A stretch of DNA of 64,000 bases from Chryseobacterium gallinarum (GCF_001021975.1 NZ_CP009928.1:992001-1056000); one strand, 5' to 3'; numbered from the stretch's first letter, positions 35,653 through 45,004 are shown. The notes: generated by a model from the letters alone, not told the origin. A program made the numbers and translations.

Positions 35653-35682
35653 AATCCGAAGTTCCCACTTCGGATTCTTTAT
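35653..35682 (+). terminator. Second hairpin with the same CCGAAGT/ACTTCGG core
   Basis: 10-base stem AATCCGAAGT / ACTTCGGATT with TCCC loop followed by CTTTATAT. It shares its inner stem with the hairpin 115 bases upstream, so the two may be copies of one element. It could be a weak terminator. Confidence 0.5.
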
Positions 35683-35765
35683 ATCCCACCATCTAAAATA
35701 CCCCCACTCTCCCATTTCCTATCCCCCAACTTTTACTTATATTTGTTTCTATAACGTACACAAAT

Positions 35766-36173
35766 ATGCAAAACAAAAAAATACATCAGGGGAGAAATAT
35801 CAAGCGTTTTCGTGAAATGCTGGGTATAAAGCAGGAAGCTTTAGCTTTTGATCTTGGTGAAGACTGGAACCAGAAGAAAGTTTCACTTTTGGAGCAGAAA
35901 GAAACTATTGAAGATCCTTTGTTGAAAAAGATTTCCGAAGTGTTGAAAATTCCGGTGGAAGCTTTCCAGAATTTTGATGAAGAACAGGCTATCAATATTA
36001 TATCTAATACTTTCGATAACTGTCAGCAACCGGCATCTATTTTCTATAATTCTACACTTAATCCTGTAGATCAATTAATCAAGGTACACGAAGAAAAAAT
36101 TGCGCTGTACGAAAGAATGCTGAAAGAAAAAGAGGAAATGATGGCCAGGCTGGAGCAGCTGATTCAGAAATAA
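35766..36173 (+). CDS. XRE-family helix-turn-helix regulator with coiled-coil tail
   Basis: 135 residues. Residues 8-65 form an XRE/Cro-type HTH: IKRFREMLGIKQEALAFDLG, then NQKKVSLLEQKETIEDPLLKK. Residues 100-135 are a charged coiled coil (HEEKIALYERMLKEKEEMMA), likely for dimerisation. A TATATTTG -7-like box lies ~25 bases upstream. It is followed 27 bases later by two small lipoprotein genes, which may be its targets, but no link can be shown. Promoter-proximal operator not identified. Confidence 0.88.
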   Translation: MQNKKIHQGRNIKRFREMLGIKQEALAFDLGEDWNQKKVSLLEQKETIEDPLLKKISEVLKIPVEAFQNFDEEQAINIISNTFDNCQQPASIFYNSTLNPVDQLIKVHEEKIALYERMLKEKEEMMARLEQLIQK

Positions 36174-36200
36174 AAAAACAAAACTAATAACCAACCCTTC

Positions 36201-36650
36201 ATGAAACTCTATACTTTCATAGCAGTACTCCTTTTGCTATCCTTCAGTTGTGCAAAAAAAGACCAATACAGTGTTGGCCAGCAATGGAACTACAAAACCC
36301 GTCCTACCGAAAAAAGCTCTACCCTTACCATATTGAAGGTTGAAGAATATCCTGAAACCGGAAAAGTGATTCATATTTCTGTCAGCGGTTTGAAAATGAA
36401 AAACCCCGCCAGCCCTACTGGGTATGCAGAAAACCTCAGCCACCTTCCCCTATCAGAAGAAGCTTTGAACAAAAGTGTCACCACCCTGAAAAACGAAACC
36501 AGTAAAAAGCCGGATTCTCTTGAACTCGATGGATATTCTTACTGGAAAAAAGAGTTTGATAAAGGAAATGCCGGAATATTTACCATTCCCGTTTCTGAGA
36601 TTATAAGCTCCATGGAAAAATCTATTGTTGCAGGGGATTATACCAAGTAA
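36201..36650 (+). CDS. Small hypothetical lipoprotein
   Basis: 149 residues with a lipoprotein signal peptide ending LLLSFSC (Cys17) followed by AKKDQ. The mature part begins YSVGQQWNYKTRPTEKSSTL, suggesting a beta-rich fold that reads like a stand-alone envelope domain. No known family recognised. It follows the XRE regulator by 27 bases and precedes another lipoprotein gene by 21, so the three are probably one transcript. Confidence 0.75.
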   Translation: MKLYTFIAVLLLLSFSCAKKDQYSVGQQWNYKTRPTEKSSTLTILKVEEYPETGKVIHISVSGLKMKNPASPTGYAENLSHLPLSEEALNKSVTTLKNETSKKPDSLELDGYSYWKKEFDKGNAGIFTIPVSEIISSMEKSIVAGDYTK

Positions 36651-36671
36651 AAACATTGTATATTTTCATCT

Positions 36672-37253
36672 ATGAAGAACTTTAAATTGCTATTATTTTG
36701 TCTTGTACTTTTATTTTCCTGTAGTAAGAAAAATAGTGATAACACAACTGAAAAACCTAAACCCGTTCTGATAAAAATAGGATACTATCCTACGTTTCAT
36801 CTTCCTGCTGAAACCATCTTAAATTTCACTGACGAGTATTTGATTTTTTACAGCCCTGTTTCTTATAATCCACCTCTGCCTCCATCACAGGAAAATGGAG
36901 AAAAATGGAGTGAAGAAGAAGAAAAACAACATCTGGAATACCTCAATGAAAGGCCGGAACTGCAACCTTTTAAAATTAAGCTGTCAAAAAATGATATTGA
37001 AAGAATTCAAAGAATATCAGACTCCTTTACATCAGAAGATTTTAATGATAAAGATTTAAAACCCGCAATGGATGGGATGTCAACAAACATTATTATTGTA
37101 TACTCCAATGGAAAATTAGTTCAAATCAACCCTATGAACGCTCCCAATGAAAAGCAAAGAGCATTATATGGAGAGATTTTAGATGTCCTCATTGAAAAGA
37201 ATACCAATAAGAATGATGCTGTTATTTTACAGAAAATAAAAGGATATCACTGA
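36672..37253 (+). CDS. Small hypothetical lipoprotein
   Basis: 193 residues. Signal peptide MKNFKLLLFCLVLLFSC with lipidated Cys17, then SKKNSDNTTEKPKP, a flexible Lys/Pro/Thr linker. The body (IGYYPTFHLPAETILNF, KWSEEEEKQHLEYLNE, MDGMSTNIIIVYSNGKLVQI) does not match a family I know. Probably periplasmic-leaflet or surface anchored. Last gene of the group starting with the XRE regulator. Confidence 0.75.
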   Translation: MKNFKLLLFCLVLLFSCSKKNSDNTTEKPKPVLIKIGYYPTFHLPAETILNFTDEYLIFYSPVSYNPPLPPSQENGEKWSEEEEKQHLEYLNERPELQPFKIKLSKNDIERIQRISDSFTSEDFNDKDLKPAMDGMSTNIIIVYSNGKLVQINPMNAPNEKQRALYGEILDVLIEKNTNKNDAVILQKIKGYH

Positions 37254-37604
37254 TTGTTAGCTCCATTCTCCCAATTTCCCTGCTGCGTAAAGTCTCCTGA
37301 CTTTGAGCTAATAAATAATCCAAAGTCAGGAGTCTTCGGATAGCAAAATTACCCTTGTTTACCCAACTACCACCACAAATGATTCAATAAACAAAAGCCA
37401 GAAAATTAGCATATTAGTAAAATACAGAGGATGAATGAAGCGGTCTTGTTTTTAGAAAAAAAACTTTATCATCTGGTAAAAGCAGAGAATCCTCTCCAAC
37501 TTTTTCCTATCTTTAAACCATGATATTCAATTAAAGTCCGGTATTAAAAATAAACCTGAATCACTGAAAGAATAAGATAAAACCAAACACTAAAGTCCCT
37601 ACCA
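37254..37604. other. 351-base spacer with a long hairpin
   Basis: Contains a perfect 12-base stem CTCCTGACTTTG (37294-37305) / CAAAGTCAGGAG (37321-37332) with a 15-base loop, about 40 bases after the lipoprotein stop. No T run follows, so it may only be a weak terminator or mRNA-stabilising hairpin. The rest is AT-rich with no gene seen. Confidence 0.5.
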
Positions 37605-38780
37605 TTGAAAACAAAATTATTATTCCTTTCATTTTTGAGTTCACTGCTGGCTCATGCGCAAACCCTTAATTTTAAAAGTCTCGCTAACATGTCGGTAGGC
37701 AGAGGTGCCATAACCAGTGTAATCGTGGATGATAATATATATGTGAGCAATGGATATCAGGAAAGCGGAGGCAATGCCAACTATATTGAAAAATATAATA
37801 TTACTGATAACAAATGGAGTGTTCTCAATTCTATTCTAAGTCCCAAAAGATTTGCTAATTCGGAGACGTATGATAATAAAATTTATATATTTAACGGTTG
37901 GGGAAACAGCCATCTTGAAATTGTAGACCTTGCAACCCAGAAAGTAACGAAGGGGGCTGTTAACCGTTCCTATACAGGAAATGCAGGTTCTGCCATCCAT
38001 AATGGAAAAATATATGTGTTCGGCGGCAGCGGACTCAATGGCGCTGCAACCACTAAATTTTCTAACAGATTCCAATATTATGATATTGCTTCCAATACGT
38101 GGCATCCATTACCGGATATGCCCACAGCCAGGGAAACAAAGGGTAAAATTGTGAATGATAAATTGTATGTCATTGGTGGTTTTAACGGCACCTCATCCCG
38201 GCTGATCAATGTTTACGACCTTAACACAAATCGTTGGACCGATCAGTTTACGATGCCCGCCGGGATATCCGGACATTCATTAGCCGTATCCGGTAATAAG
38301 ATTTTTATTGCAGGAGGCTATAATAATCAGACGTTTCTGGCCTATTTTGATACGGCAACCAATAAATTCCATCAGCTATCTTCCAATATGATTCCAAGAA
38401 GACATGCTGCAGCGGAAATATACAACAATAAATTATACATCATCGGCGGAAGTACAACATCTGTAACCAAATCAGCTATTAAAAGCTTACAAGCAGCTGA
38501 TATTTCTGAGGATGCACTCTCTTCAAATGCAGCCGGTGAAGACCGTGAAACTAAAACAAGAGTCTATACCAATGCATCCAGAGACGGTTTCATCATCAGC
38601 AATAAAAATAACAGCAATCAATTTGAATTTACCGTTTACTCTTTAGATGGAGAGGTAGTCAGCAGGGGCTTTGCCTATTATAACAGAAATATAGATTTAT
38701 CAAGAGTAAAACCGGGAACTTATATTTTCAGTTTTAAAGATGAGAAAGGGGTTTTGCAACAGATTAAAATTGTAAGATAA
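37605..38780 (+). CDS. Secreted Kelch-repeat protein with type IX secretion tail
   Basis: 391 residues. Signal peptide MKTKLLFLSFLSSLLAHAQ requires the TTG at 37605 as start; the next ATG (37690) would remove it. Residues ~30-290 hold about five Kelch repeats (e.g. HNGKIYVFGGSGLNG, VNDKLYVIGGFNG, SGNKIFIAGGYNNQ, YNNKLYIIGGS), which make a beta-propeller. The last ~75 residues (VYTNASRDGFIISNKNN... VKPGTYIFSFKDEKG... IKIVR) are a type A T9SS sorting domain that sends it across the outer membrane. Likely adhesive or ligand-binding at the surface. It has no evident operon partners. Confidence 0.88.
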   Translation: MKTKLLFLSFLSSLLAHAQTLNFKSLANMSVGRGAITSVIVDDNIYVSNGYQESGGNANYIEKYNITDNKWSVLNSILSPKRFANSETYDNKIYIFNGWGNSHLEIVDLATQKVTKGAVNRSYTGNAGSAIHNGKIYVFGGSGLNGAATTKFSNRFQYYDIASNTWHPLPDMPTARETKGKIVNDKLYVIGGFNGTSSRLINVYDLNTNRWTDQFTMPAGISGHSLAVSGNKIFIAGGYNNQTFLAYFDTATNKFHQLSSNMIPRRHAAAEIYNNKLYIIGGSTTSVTKSAIKSLQAADISEDALSSNAAGEDRETKTRVYTNASRDGFIISNKNNSNQFEFTVYSLDGEVVSRGFAYYNRNIDLSRVKPGTYIFSFKDEKGVLQQIKIVR

Positions 38781-38799
38781 CAAGCTTCAATTTAATTGA

Positions 38800-39021
38800 C
38801 CATACCTTGTTAAAGAAAAGCCTCTTGGCCAGCTATTTTTCAAACGCAGCGGAAATCTGTACAGAGCCTATACAGACAACGGCATCATCAAAATTGAGTA
38901 CGACAAATATGACGAAGAAGATTACGAAGTATTTGAAGGGAATATTTATGACTTTTTAATCAAAGAAATTGACAAATTAGAAGAAGATTATAAAGAATAT
39001 ATCAACGAAGGAAAGTCCTGA
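38800..39021 (+). pseudogene. Start-less C-terminal gene fragment
   Basis: An open frame of 73 codons follows the TGA at 38797 and ends at TGA 39021, with no ATG, GTG or TTG start. It reads LGQLFFKRSGNLYRAYTDNG, then KYDEEDYEVFEGNIYDFL and LEEDYKEYINEGKS, an acidic, plausible protein C-terminus. It ends 7 bases before the DUF2461 start. It looks like the tail of a gene whose front was lost; I do not recognise the family. Confidence 0.5.
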
Positions 39022-39028
39022 TCTGAAT

Positions 39029-39688
39029 ATGAAAAAAACATTTGAATTTCTCACCCATCTGAAAGAAAATAACAACCGGGAATGGTTCGTGAGGCACAAA
39101 TCCGAATATGATGCCATTGTAAAGGAAAATAAAGTTTTATTTACTCAGATCTATCATGAACTTCAGGAGCATGATCAGCTTAAAGGAATCCATATTTTCA
39201 GGATTTACAATGACGTCCGTTTTTCCAAAAACAAAACACCCTATAAAACTAATTTTGGAGTGGGATATTCCCGATCAAAACCTATGTTGAGAGGCGGATA
39301 TTATATTCAGCTGGAACCGGGAAACAGTTTTGTAGGAGGTGGATTTTGGGGACCGGAGGCCAAAGATTTGCTCCGTATCCGCAAAGAATTTGAAATCAGC
39401 AGTACAGAAATTGAAAAAATTACTTCCGACAAAACTTTCATCAAATATTTTGGAGAACTTAAAGGTGATGCTGTAAAAACAGCACCGCGGGGTTTTGATA
39501 AAAACCATCCGGCTATAGACCTGATCAGAAAAAAACAATTGCTGGTGATACGGAAATTTACCAATAAGGAGGTTTTATCAGATACCTTTCAGAAAGAAGC
39601 AGTTCTTACCTTGTTGGCAATGCGACCCTTTTTCGATTACATGAGCGAAGTGCTTACGACGGATTTGAATGGTGAACCTTTGTTCTAA
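39029..39688 (+). CDS. DUF2461-family protein
   Basis: 219 residues. Family marks: FLTHLKENNNREWFVRHKSEY near the start, FRIYNDVRFSKNKTPYKTNFG and GGYYIQLEPGNSFVGGGFW, followed by LLRIRKEFEISS. The fold and activity of this widespread family are not established. The gene follows the start-less fragment closely and is separated from the next gene by 94 bases. Confidence 0.92.
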   Translation: MKKTFEFLTHLKENNNREWFVRHKSEYDAIVKENKVLFTQIYHELQEHDQLKGIHIFRIYNDVRFSKNKTPYKTNFGVGYSRSKPMLRGGYYIQLEPGNSFVGGGFWGPEAKDLLRIRKEFEISSTEIEKITSDKTFIKYFGELKGDAVKTAPRGFDKNHPAIDLIRKKQLLVIRKFTNKEVLSDTFQKEAVLTLLAMRPFFDYMSEVLTTDLNGEPLF

Positions 39689-39782
39689 AAATTTATGTAT
39701 AAACTGAATATCTGTTTTTATTCTATTCCTCTTATTTGTAATTTAGGCCCTCGGAAAAGAAACCTAATCACTTACTATTAAA

Positions 39783-40328
39783 ATGAAAAAAATAATTTTA
39801 GACCTTGCCACTACCTTAGACGGTTTTATTGAAGGCCCCAATGGAGAGACCGATTGGTGTATCATGGATGATGATATGGATTTTGATGGATTTCTTGCAG
39901 GAATAGACACTATTTTTTACGGAAGAGTGAGCTATGACGCATGGGGAAATTATCAGCCGGAAGAAAATGCAGGTCCTGAGGAGCAAAAACTTTGGGAAGC
40001 AGTTCATTCAAAAAATAAATTTGTTTTTTCCAGCCAGAACAGAGAAGATGAAAATGCGGTTTTTATCAATTCTGATCTTGTGGAAAAAGTTTCAGAGATA
40101 AAAAAACAGGGCGGGAAAGATATCTGGTTGTATGGAGGAGCAAGTCTTATCAAGACATTCATTCAGGAGAATCTTATTGATACCTACAGAATATCTGTTC
40201 ACCCGGTTGCTTTGGGAAAAGGGAAGCCGCTTTTTGAAGATGTAAAGGAACGGCTCAATTTAAAGTTGGTTAAAACCAATGTTTTCAAATCAGGCGTCGT
40301 ACAGCTTATTTATGAAAGTTTAAGTTAA
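39783..40328 (+). CDS. Dihydrofolate reductase-like (RibD C-terminal) family protein
   Basis: 181 residues of the RibD-C/DHFR fold: IILDLATTLDGFIEGPNGET at the start, DTIFYGRVSYDAW, and KQGGKDIWLYGGASLIKTF (NADPH-site Gly-Gly) with the HPVALGKGKPLF end motif. It probably reduces a small molecule with NADPH; substrate unknown. It lies 13 bases upstream of a VOC-family gene, so the two are likely co-transcribed. Confidence 0.92.
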   Translation: MKKIILDLATTLDGFIEGPNGETDWCIMDDDMDFDGFLAGIDTIFYGRVSYDAWGNYQPEENAGPEEQKLWEAVHSKNKFVFSSQNREDENAVFINSDLVEKVSEIKKQGGKDIWLYGGASLIKTFIQENLIDTYRISVHPVALGKGKPLFEDVKERLNLKLVKTNVFKSGVVQLIYESLS

Positions 40329-40341
40329 ATTTGATAAGATC

Positions 40342-40716
40342 ATGAATGCCAGGCTTGCCACCATTATTCTGTTTGTACAAGACCTTCAGCTGCTGAGAAA
40401 TTTCTATGTGGAAAACTTTAACCTGAAAATAATAGAAGAAGATCCGGTCTGGATTTTACTTGATGCAGGAAGCGCTCATATGGGATTACATAAAATCGGA
40501 GATCAGTATATTGAGAAAACAGAAGCGGATCAAACCTTTAGCAACAATATCAAAATCGTTTTTGACATTGATACCGATATTGAGTCTGCCAGGGATGAAC
40601 TGATCTCAAAAAAAGTTGCGATGAGGGAAATCAAAACTTTTGAAAACTACCCTTTCCGGCTTTGTGACGGAACAGATCCGGAAGGGAATGTATTTCAACT
40701 GAAAAGCAAAAAATAG
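40342..40716 (+). CDS. VOC (glyoxalase/bleomycin-resistance) family protein
   Basis: 124 residues with the paired beta-alpha-beta-beta-beta layout of the vicinal oxygen chelate fold: ATIILFVQDLQLLRNFYVEN, WILLDAGSAHMGLH, and the C-terminal RLCDGTDPEGNVFQL, in which Asp-Pro-Glu-Gly-Asn is a family hallmark. Probably a metal-dependent isomerase or dioxygenase, or a binding protein. Downstream partner of the DHFR-like gene. Confidence 0.9.
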   Translation: MNARLATIILFVQDLQLLRNFYVENFNLKIIEEDPVWILLDAGSAHMGLHKIGDQYIEKTEADQTFSNNIKIVFDIDTDIESARDELISKKVAMREIKTFENYPFRLCDGTDPEGNVFQLKSKK

Positions 40717-40894
40717 ACTTATCAGAAGAAAATTAATGAAATAAAAAGCAATATTCTAACAAGCCTACCAAGAAGAGTTGATAATTTTTATTCATGATAT
40801 CCGATCCGGAAAAAATAGATGTAGACTACTAAAGCAATATTACTACTTCTGATGGAAAAATTACAAATGCTCCGTAAAAGCAAATCACTTAAAT

Positions 40895-42460
40895 ATGGCT
40901 GGATTTACAAATAAGCTGAAGTTTATTTACAAACCTTTCGTCATTATAGCAACAGGGTTTATTATAACGTATACATTTTTACATTGGCTATTATTTATAA
41001 AAGCAGGAATTCCGCTCAAAGAGGAAATACTCAACTTCTGGCTTCCCTTTGGATTACCCTGGATACCTGTTTTTATCTGGCTGAGACCCCGAATAAAATT
41101 ATTACAATTCAAAAATGATAACGGTTCTTTCTTTTATCAGCTTATAGCCTGTATTGCTATCGCTATCCCAACCATAATTGCGCAGGAGTATTTAATTACA
41201 GCCACAGGTAAATTAACCCAACTTGATAATATTTCGCAAATTTTACAACACGATAAAACAAAGTATTATTCAATAAAAAATTATTATATAGACAAAGAAC
41301 ATATCGTTGTACAAAACACGGCTACGGTAACAGGAAAAAATAATCAGAATTTTAATATGCTTATTTACGTTGCCATCCCAATTTTGGAAAACGATACCCA
41401 GGTGGGAAGCCATAATAATAAGTTCTGGCTGGGGAAAAAGTACCATGAACAGATTAGCAACAGCCTTTCTGATCAGGAAAAGGAAGCGAAATACAAAATA
41501 TTTACGGAAAAATCACAAAAAGAATTTGAAAATACTGATTTCAGGAAATTCACTTACTTGGAAGTTATCGGAAATACAGAGGATCATGATGAATTTAATA
41601 ATGCTTTAAAGCAACTAAAACAAAATTCAACAGAAGAGAATCTGGTTTTTGTGGCGAAAACAGAGCCTTTCGAAGCAAGAAACGGAAAAAAACTTCCGTG
41701 GATTTTGGGAACCTTTGGAATGGGCCTTCTTGTCTATTTCATCCTTTTATTATTTCCAAAATTTCAGGAAAACAAGTTGAAAAAATTCAAGAAAGGAGAA
41801 ACGACAAAAAATACTGATGTAAAAGAAATACTGGATTTATTCATCCCGAAAGAAGGCTTTTATATAACCCCTATTATTATCAATTTAAATCTGTTAATTT
41901 ATATTATAATGGTTTTCTCTGGATTAGGGTTGCTATCATTTAAAGGACAAAACCTGTTGAACTGGGGAGCTAATTTTAAACCATTAACAACAAATGGACA
42001 ATGGTGGCGTCTATTGACCAGCACATTTCTTCATGGCGGGTTTATGCACATTGTAGCCAATATGTATGGTCTTTTATTTGTTGGAATTTTTCTTGAGCCC
42101 CTTTTAGGAAAGGTTAAATATGCACTCATCTATTTAACTACAGGAATTTTAGCAAGTTTTACAAGTATCTTATGGTATGATGCTACGATAAGTGTGGGAG
42201 CGTCCGGAGCCATATTCGGATTATATGGGTTTTTCTTAGCCTGTCTGGTTTTAACAGTATTTCCGCCAGATTTTGGAAAAGCGTTTTTGATAAGTACTCT
42301 GGTATTTGTTGGAGTCAATCTGTTGATGGGTCTTGCGGGTGGCATTGATAATGCAGCCCATATCGGCGGACTGATTAGCGGGTTTATCATAGGGGTTATC
42401 ATGTCAGGGCAAATAAAAAAACAAATCAAATTGAGCACTGAATATGAAAACGAAGAATAA
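40895..42460 (+). CDS. Rhomboid intramembrane serine protease with large N-terminal extension
   Basis: 521 residues. The C-terminal ~200 residues are a rhomboid core: HGGFMHIVANMYGLLF (HxxxN oxyanion motif), GASGAIFGLYGFF with catalytic Ser437, and NAAHIGGLISGF with catalytic His489. Residues 1-300 are unusual: two or three membrane helices (e.g. residues 12-36 and 50-88), an extracytoplasmic alpha-beta region (~100-255) and a helix around 270-290 before the rhomboid part. The extension may recruit or regulate substrates. Alone on its transcript as far as spacing shows. Confidence 0.9.
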   Translation: MAGFTNKLKFIYKPFVIIATGFIITYTFLHWLLFIKAGIPLKEEILNFWLPFGLPWIPVFIWLRPRIKLLQFKNDNGSFFYQLIACIAIAIPTIIAQEYLITATGKLTQLDNISQILQHDKTKYYSIKNYYIDKEHIVVQNTATVTGKNNQNFNMLIYVAIPILENDTQVGSHNNKFWLGKKYHEQISNSLSDQEKEAKYKIFTEKSQKEFENTDFRKFTYLEVIGNTEDHDEFNNALKQLKQNSTEENLVFVAKTEPFEARNGKKLPWILGTFGMGLLVYFILLLFPKFQENKLKKFKKGETTKNTDVKEILDLFIPKEGFYITPIIINLNLLIYIIMVFSGLGLLSFKGQNLLNWGANFKPLTTNGQWWRLLTSTFLHGGFMHIVANMYGLLFVGIFLEPLLGKVKYALIYLTTGILASFTSILWYDATISVGASGAIFGLYGFFLACLVLTVFPPDFGKAFLISTLVFVGVNLLMGLAGGIDNAAHIGGLISGFIIGVIMSGQIKKQIKLSTEYENEE

Positions 42461-42569
42461 TTTTATACAAATAAAAATTAAATAAACGCTAACCCTTATC
42501 CAACCATTTTTCATACTTTTTTTTAATTAATTTTAAAAAATAATTAAATTCACTTAAAAATAAACACCT

Positions 42570-43265
42570 ATGAAGTTGTATATTTTCGTCTTTATTTTTT
42601 TTATTTTCAATATTGCGAACGGACAGTCAGATACTATGGGCCAATTTGCCATATGGAAGCCCAAGGACGGACAACTAAAAAAGTTTGAAGACGGCTATAA
42701 ACAGCATCTGGGCTGGCATAAAAACAATAAAGATCCCTGGAGTTGGTATGGCTGGTTTATTATCTCAGGACAAAGGTACGGACAGTTTGTTGATGCTACT
42801 TTTAATCTGCAATGGGCCGATTTCGATAAAGCAGTAAAGCCTTCCGAAGATATGGCAGATAACAGGATCAATGTTTTTCCTTACGCAGATGTACAGACAA
42901 TTTTTAAAGTAACTCATCTCAGTGAGTTCAGTACCGGGAAATCCTTTTCCGATAAATTAAAATTATCCCGCCTTTTAACGCTTCAGGTTGATGATATAGA
43001 TAAAACATATGATTTATTAAAAAAACTTCAGACTTTTTACGAATCAAAAAAAATAAAATCAGCACATACGTTTAAAATTGCGGATGGAGGGAATCTGAAT
43101 GAGCTCATTATTATTTTAGGATTTGCCAATTGGGAAGATTATGCCATTTCAGAAGATATTCTACATGAAATCCGGAATATTGATAGTAAGTTAAATAATA
43201 AGATTATTAAATCTATACAGTCTGAAACTTTGGTGCTGAGAGAAGATCTAAGCTATTTTCCTTAA
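42570..43265 (+). CDS. Hypothetical secreted protein
   Basis: 231 residues with a signal peptide (MKLYIFVFIFFIFNIANGQ). The mature sequence, with FAIWKPKDGQLKKFEDGYKQ, HLGWHKNNKDPWSWYGWFII and a repeat-like second half (SDKLKLSRLLTLQVDDID), resembles two dimeric alpha/beta-barrel-like units, but I cannot assign a family. Preceded by a very AT-rich 109-base spacer. Confidence 0.75.
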   Translation: MKLYIFVFIFFIFNIANGQSDTMGQFAIWKPKDGQLKKFEDGYKQHLGWHKNNKDPWSWYGWFIISGQRYGQFVDATFNLQWADFDKAVKPSEDMADNRINVFPYADVQTIFKVTHLSEFSTGKSFSDKLKLSRLLTLQVDDIDKTYDLLKKLQTFYESKKIKSAHTFKIADGGNLNELIIILGFANWEDYAISEDILHEIRNIDSKLNNKIIKSIQSETLVLREDLSYFP

Positions 43266-43544
43266 TAATATCGGGGCAATTCTAAAGATGAGGACGTTCT
43301 CTCCATTTTAACCGGAGCGAGAAATTAAATGGGGACCTTGACCTCATACCCCAACCGGAATGAAAACATACAAATCATACCGTTGGGGTATCTGATCATA
43401 CGGAAGCCAAAGAAAACTTGTAACCATTTGGAAGGGAATTAACGTCGGAGAATTCTTTGAACTGATCTGAAACAGTATTTTACATTCAATTATTACTATA
43501 TTTGGGGGGCATTAGAAATAATTTCAGCCCTTAATCGTACAAAC
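43266..43544. other. Spacer with a 10-base-pair hairpin and a -7 box
   Basis: ATACCCCAAC (43346-43355) pairs with GTTGGGGTAT (43382-43391) across 26 bases. TATATTTG (43497-43504) fits TAnnTTTG 41 bases before the alpha/beta hydrolase ATG. No gene seen. Confidence 0.45.
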
Positions 43545-44483
43545 ATGGCCGCATTTTTAAAATTCACCTTACTTTTCTTGTTTATTTTCAATACAAACAT
43601 CAAAGCTCAGGATAACAAAGACTATCCTGTATTGACCGGTGATCACGTAAAACTATTTACAAAAAAGTCAGGCAAAGGCCCGGTATGTATTTTCATTCAT
43701 GGCGGACCGGGTGCATGGAGCGAATCCTTTGAAAGCCTCGGTGGCAATAAACTGGAATCCCAACTTGCCATGATCTATTATGATCAGCGGGGAAGCGGGC
43801 GATCCGGAAATGCTCCGGAAGAAAATTACTCATTGGACAGGATGGTTGAGGATATTGAAGAAATCAGAAAACAGTCCGGAACAGAAAAGGTTTATCTGCT
43901 GGCCCATTCATTCGGTGGAATATTAGCCACCAATTATGCACAGAAATATCCTGAACGCGTTAAAGGAATTATCCTGGCCAACTGCACTTTGAACCTGAAA
44001 TATTCACTTCAACAGCAAATCCGTTATATGAATCAGCTGATGAACACTGATTTCACCCTTTCAGATGCTTCCTTATTACCGGACTTTATCAAAACCAGAA
44101 ATGAATTAGGTAAACAAGGACTGGATTATAAAATGCTCTCCGGGAATAAAAGTAATGTAGAATTATTAAATAAAATAGACAGTAAAAACCCAAGTACTTT
44201 TGATTTTGCCCAAAAAGCTTTCTCCATACAGGAATATTGGAAGGATTATACTCCCTTTACCCAATCTATAAAGACACCTGTACTTGTCATCACAGGAACA
44301 AAAGATCATTCTATCGGTGAAGATCATTACGCTTCTTTTTTGTTTCCCAACCAGCAGATTATAAAAATAGATGGCGGGCACATACTCTATTACGAAAAAA
44401 ATAAGGAATTTGTGAAGGCTGTTTCTGACTTTGTTCATAAAACAGAAAACCAGTCCGGCAAAATTATTTCAAATAGAAAATGA
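43545..44483 (+). CDS. Secreted alpha/beta hydrolase (proline iminopeptidase-like)
   Basis: 312 residues with a signal peptide (MAAFLKFTLLFLFIFNTNIKA). Motifs fit the S33 group: FIHGGPGAWSESFESL (oxyanion loop), YYDQRGSGRSG, nucleophile elbow LAHSFGG with Ser122, Asp in TGTKDHSIG and His in DGGHILYYEK. Could be a periplasmic peptidase or esterase; substrate not told by sequence. Its stop overlaps the start of the next gene by 4 bases (ATGA), so the two are translationally coupled. Confidence 0.9.
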   Translation: MAAFLKFTLLFLFIFNTNIKAQDNKDYPVLTGDHVKLFTKKSGKGPVCIFIHGGPGAWSESFESLGGNKLESQLAMIYYDQRGSGRSGNAPEENYSLDRMVEDIEEIRKQSGTEKVYLLAHSFGGILATNYAQKYPERVKGIILANCTLNLKYSLQQQIRYMNQLMNTDFTLSDASLLPDFIKTRNELGKQGLDYKMLSGNKSNVELLNKIDSKNPSTFDFAQKAFSIQEYWKDYTPFTQSIKTPVLVITGTKDHSIGEDHYASFLFPNQQIIKIDGGHILYYEKNKEFVKAVSDFVHKTENQSGKIISNRK

Positions 44484-44995
44484 AACAATTATTAAATTTT
44501 ATCCTGATTATTATTATTTCCATTCTATTCGCTGGAACCTATGGAATATTGCATGATCAAATTACATTTACCCTTTCACCTGAATATTATACTCTTCTTA
44601 AATTTCCGCAATTTGGAATTGAAAATTTAGATTTAAACATCAGGATAAAAGCGGGTATCGTCGGATTTCTGGCTACCTGGTGGGTCGGATTATTTCTGGG
44701 AATAGCCTATGCTTCTGTCTCAATATTCCTCGACAGCAGGAAAGTACTTAAAGTGACTTTACAATCAATATTGATCAATCTCTGCATTACTGTTGTACTG
44801 GGAATTTCAGGATATTTTTTTGCTGTTTACTTCCTGACACCTGAAAATACTGACTGGTATATTCCTTTGGAGACTGTAGATATCCGGAATTTTATCAATG
44901 TAGGTTCCATTCATAACTTTGGATATATAGGAGGAGTGGCAGGACTTATCGTGGGAATAATTTACCAGATTAAAAAAGCTAAAGCTATCCTTTGA
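44480..44995 (+). CDS. Hypothetical four-helix membrane protein
   Basis: 171 residues with four predicted membrane helices (about 5-25, 58-82, 95-118, 148-166) and a short extracytoplasmic stretch after the first. No family recognised. Translationally coupled to the preceding secreted hydrolase through an ATGA overlap. Confidence 0.8.
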   Translation: MKQLLNFILIIIISILFAGTYGILHDQITFTLSPEYYTLLKFPQFGIENLDLNIRIKAGIVGFLATWWVGLFLGIAYASVSIFLDSRKVLKVTLQSILINLCITVVLGISGYFFAVYFLTPENTDWYIPLETVDIRNFINVGSIHNFGYIGGVAGLIVGIIYQIKKAKAIL

Positions 44996-45004
44996 TTGTT
45001 AATT

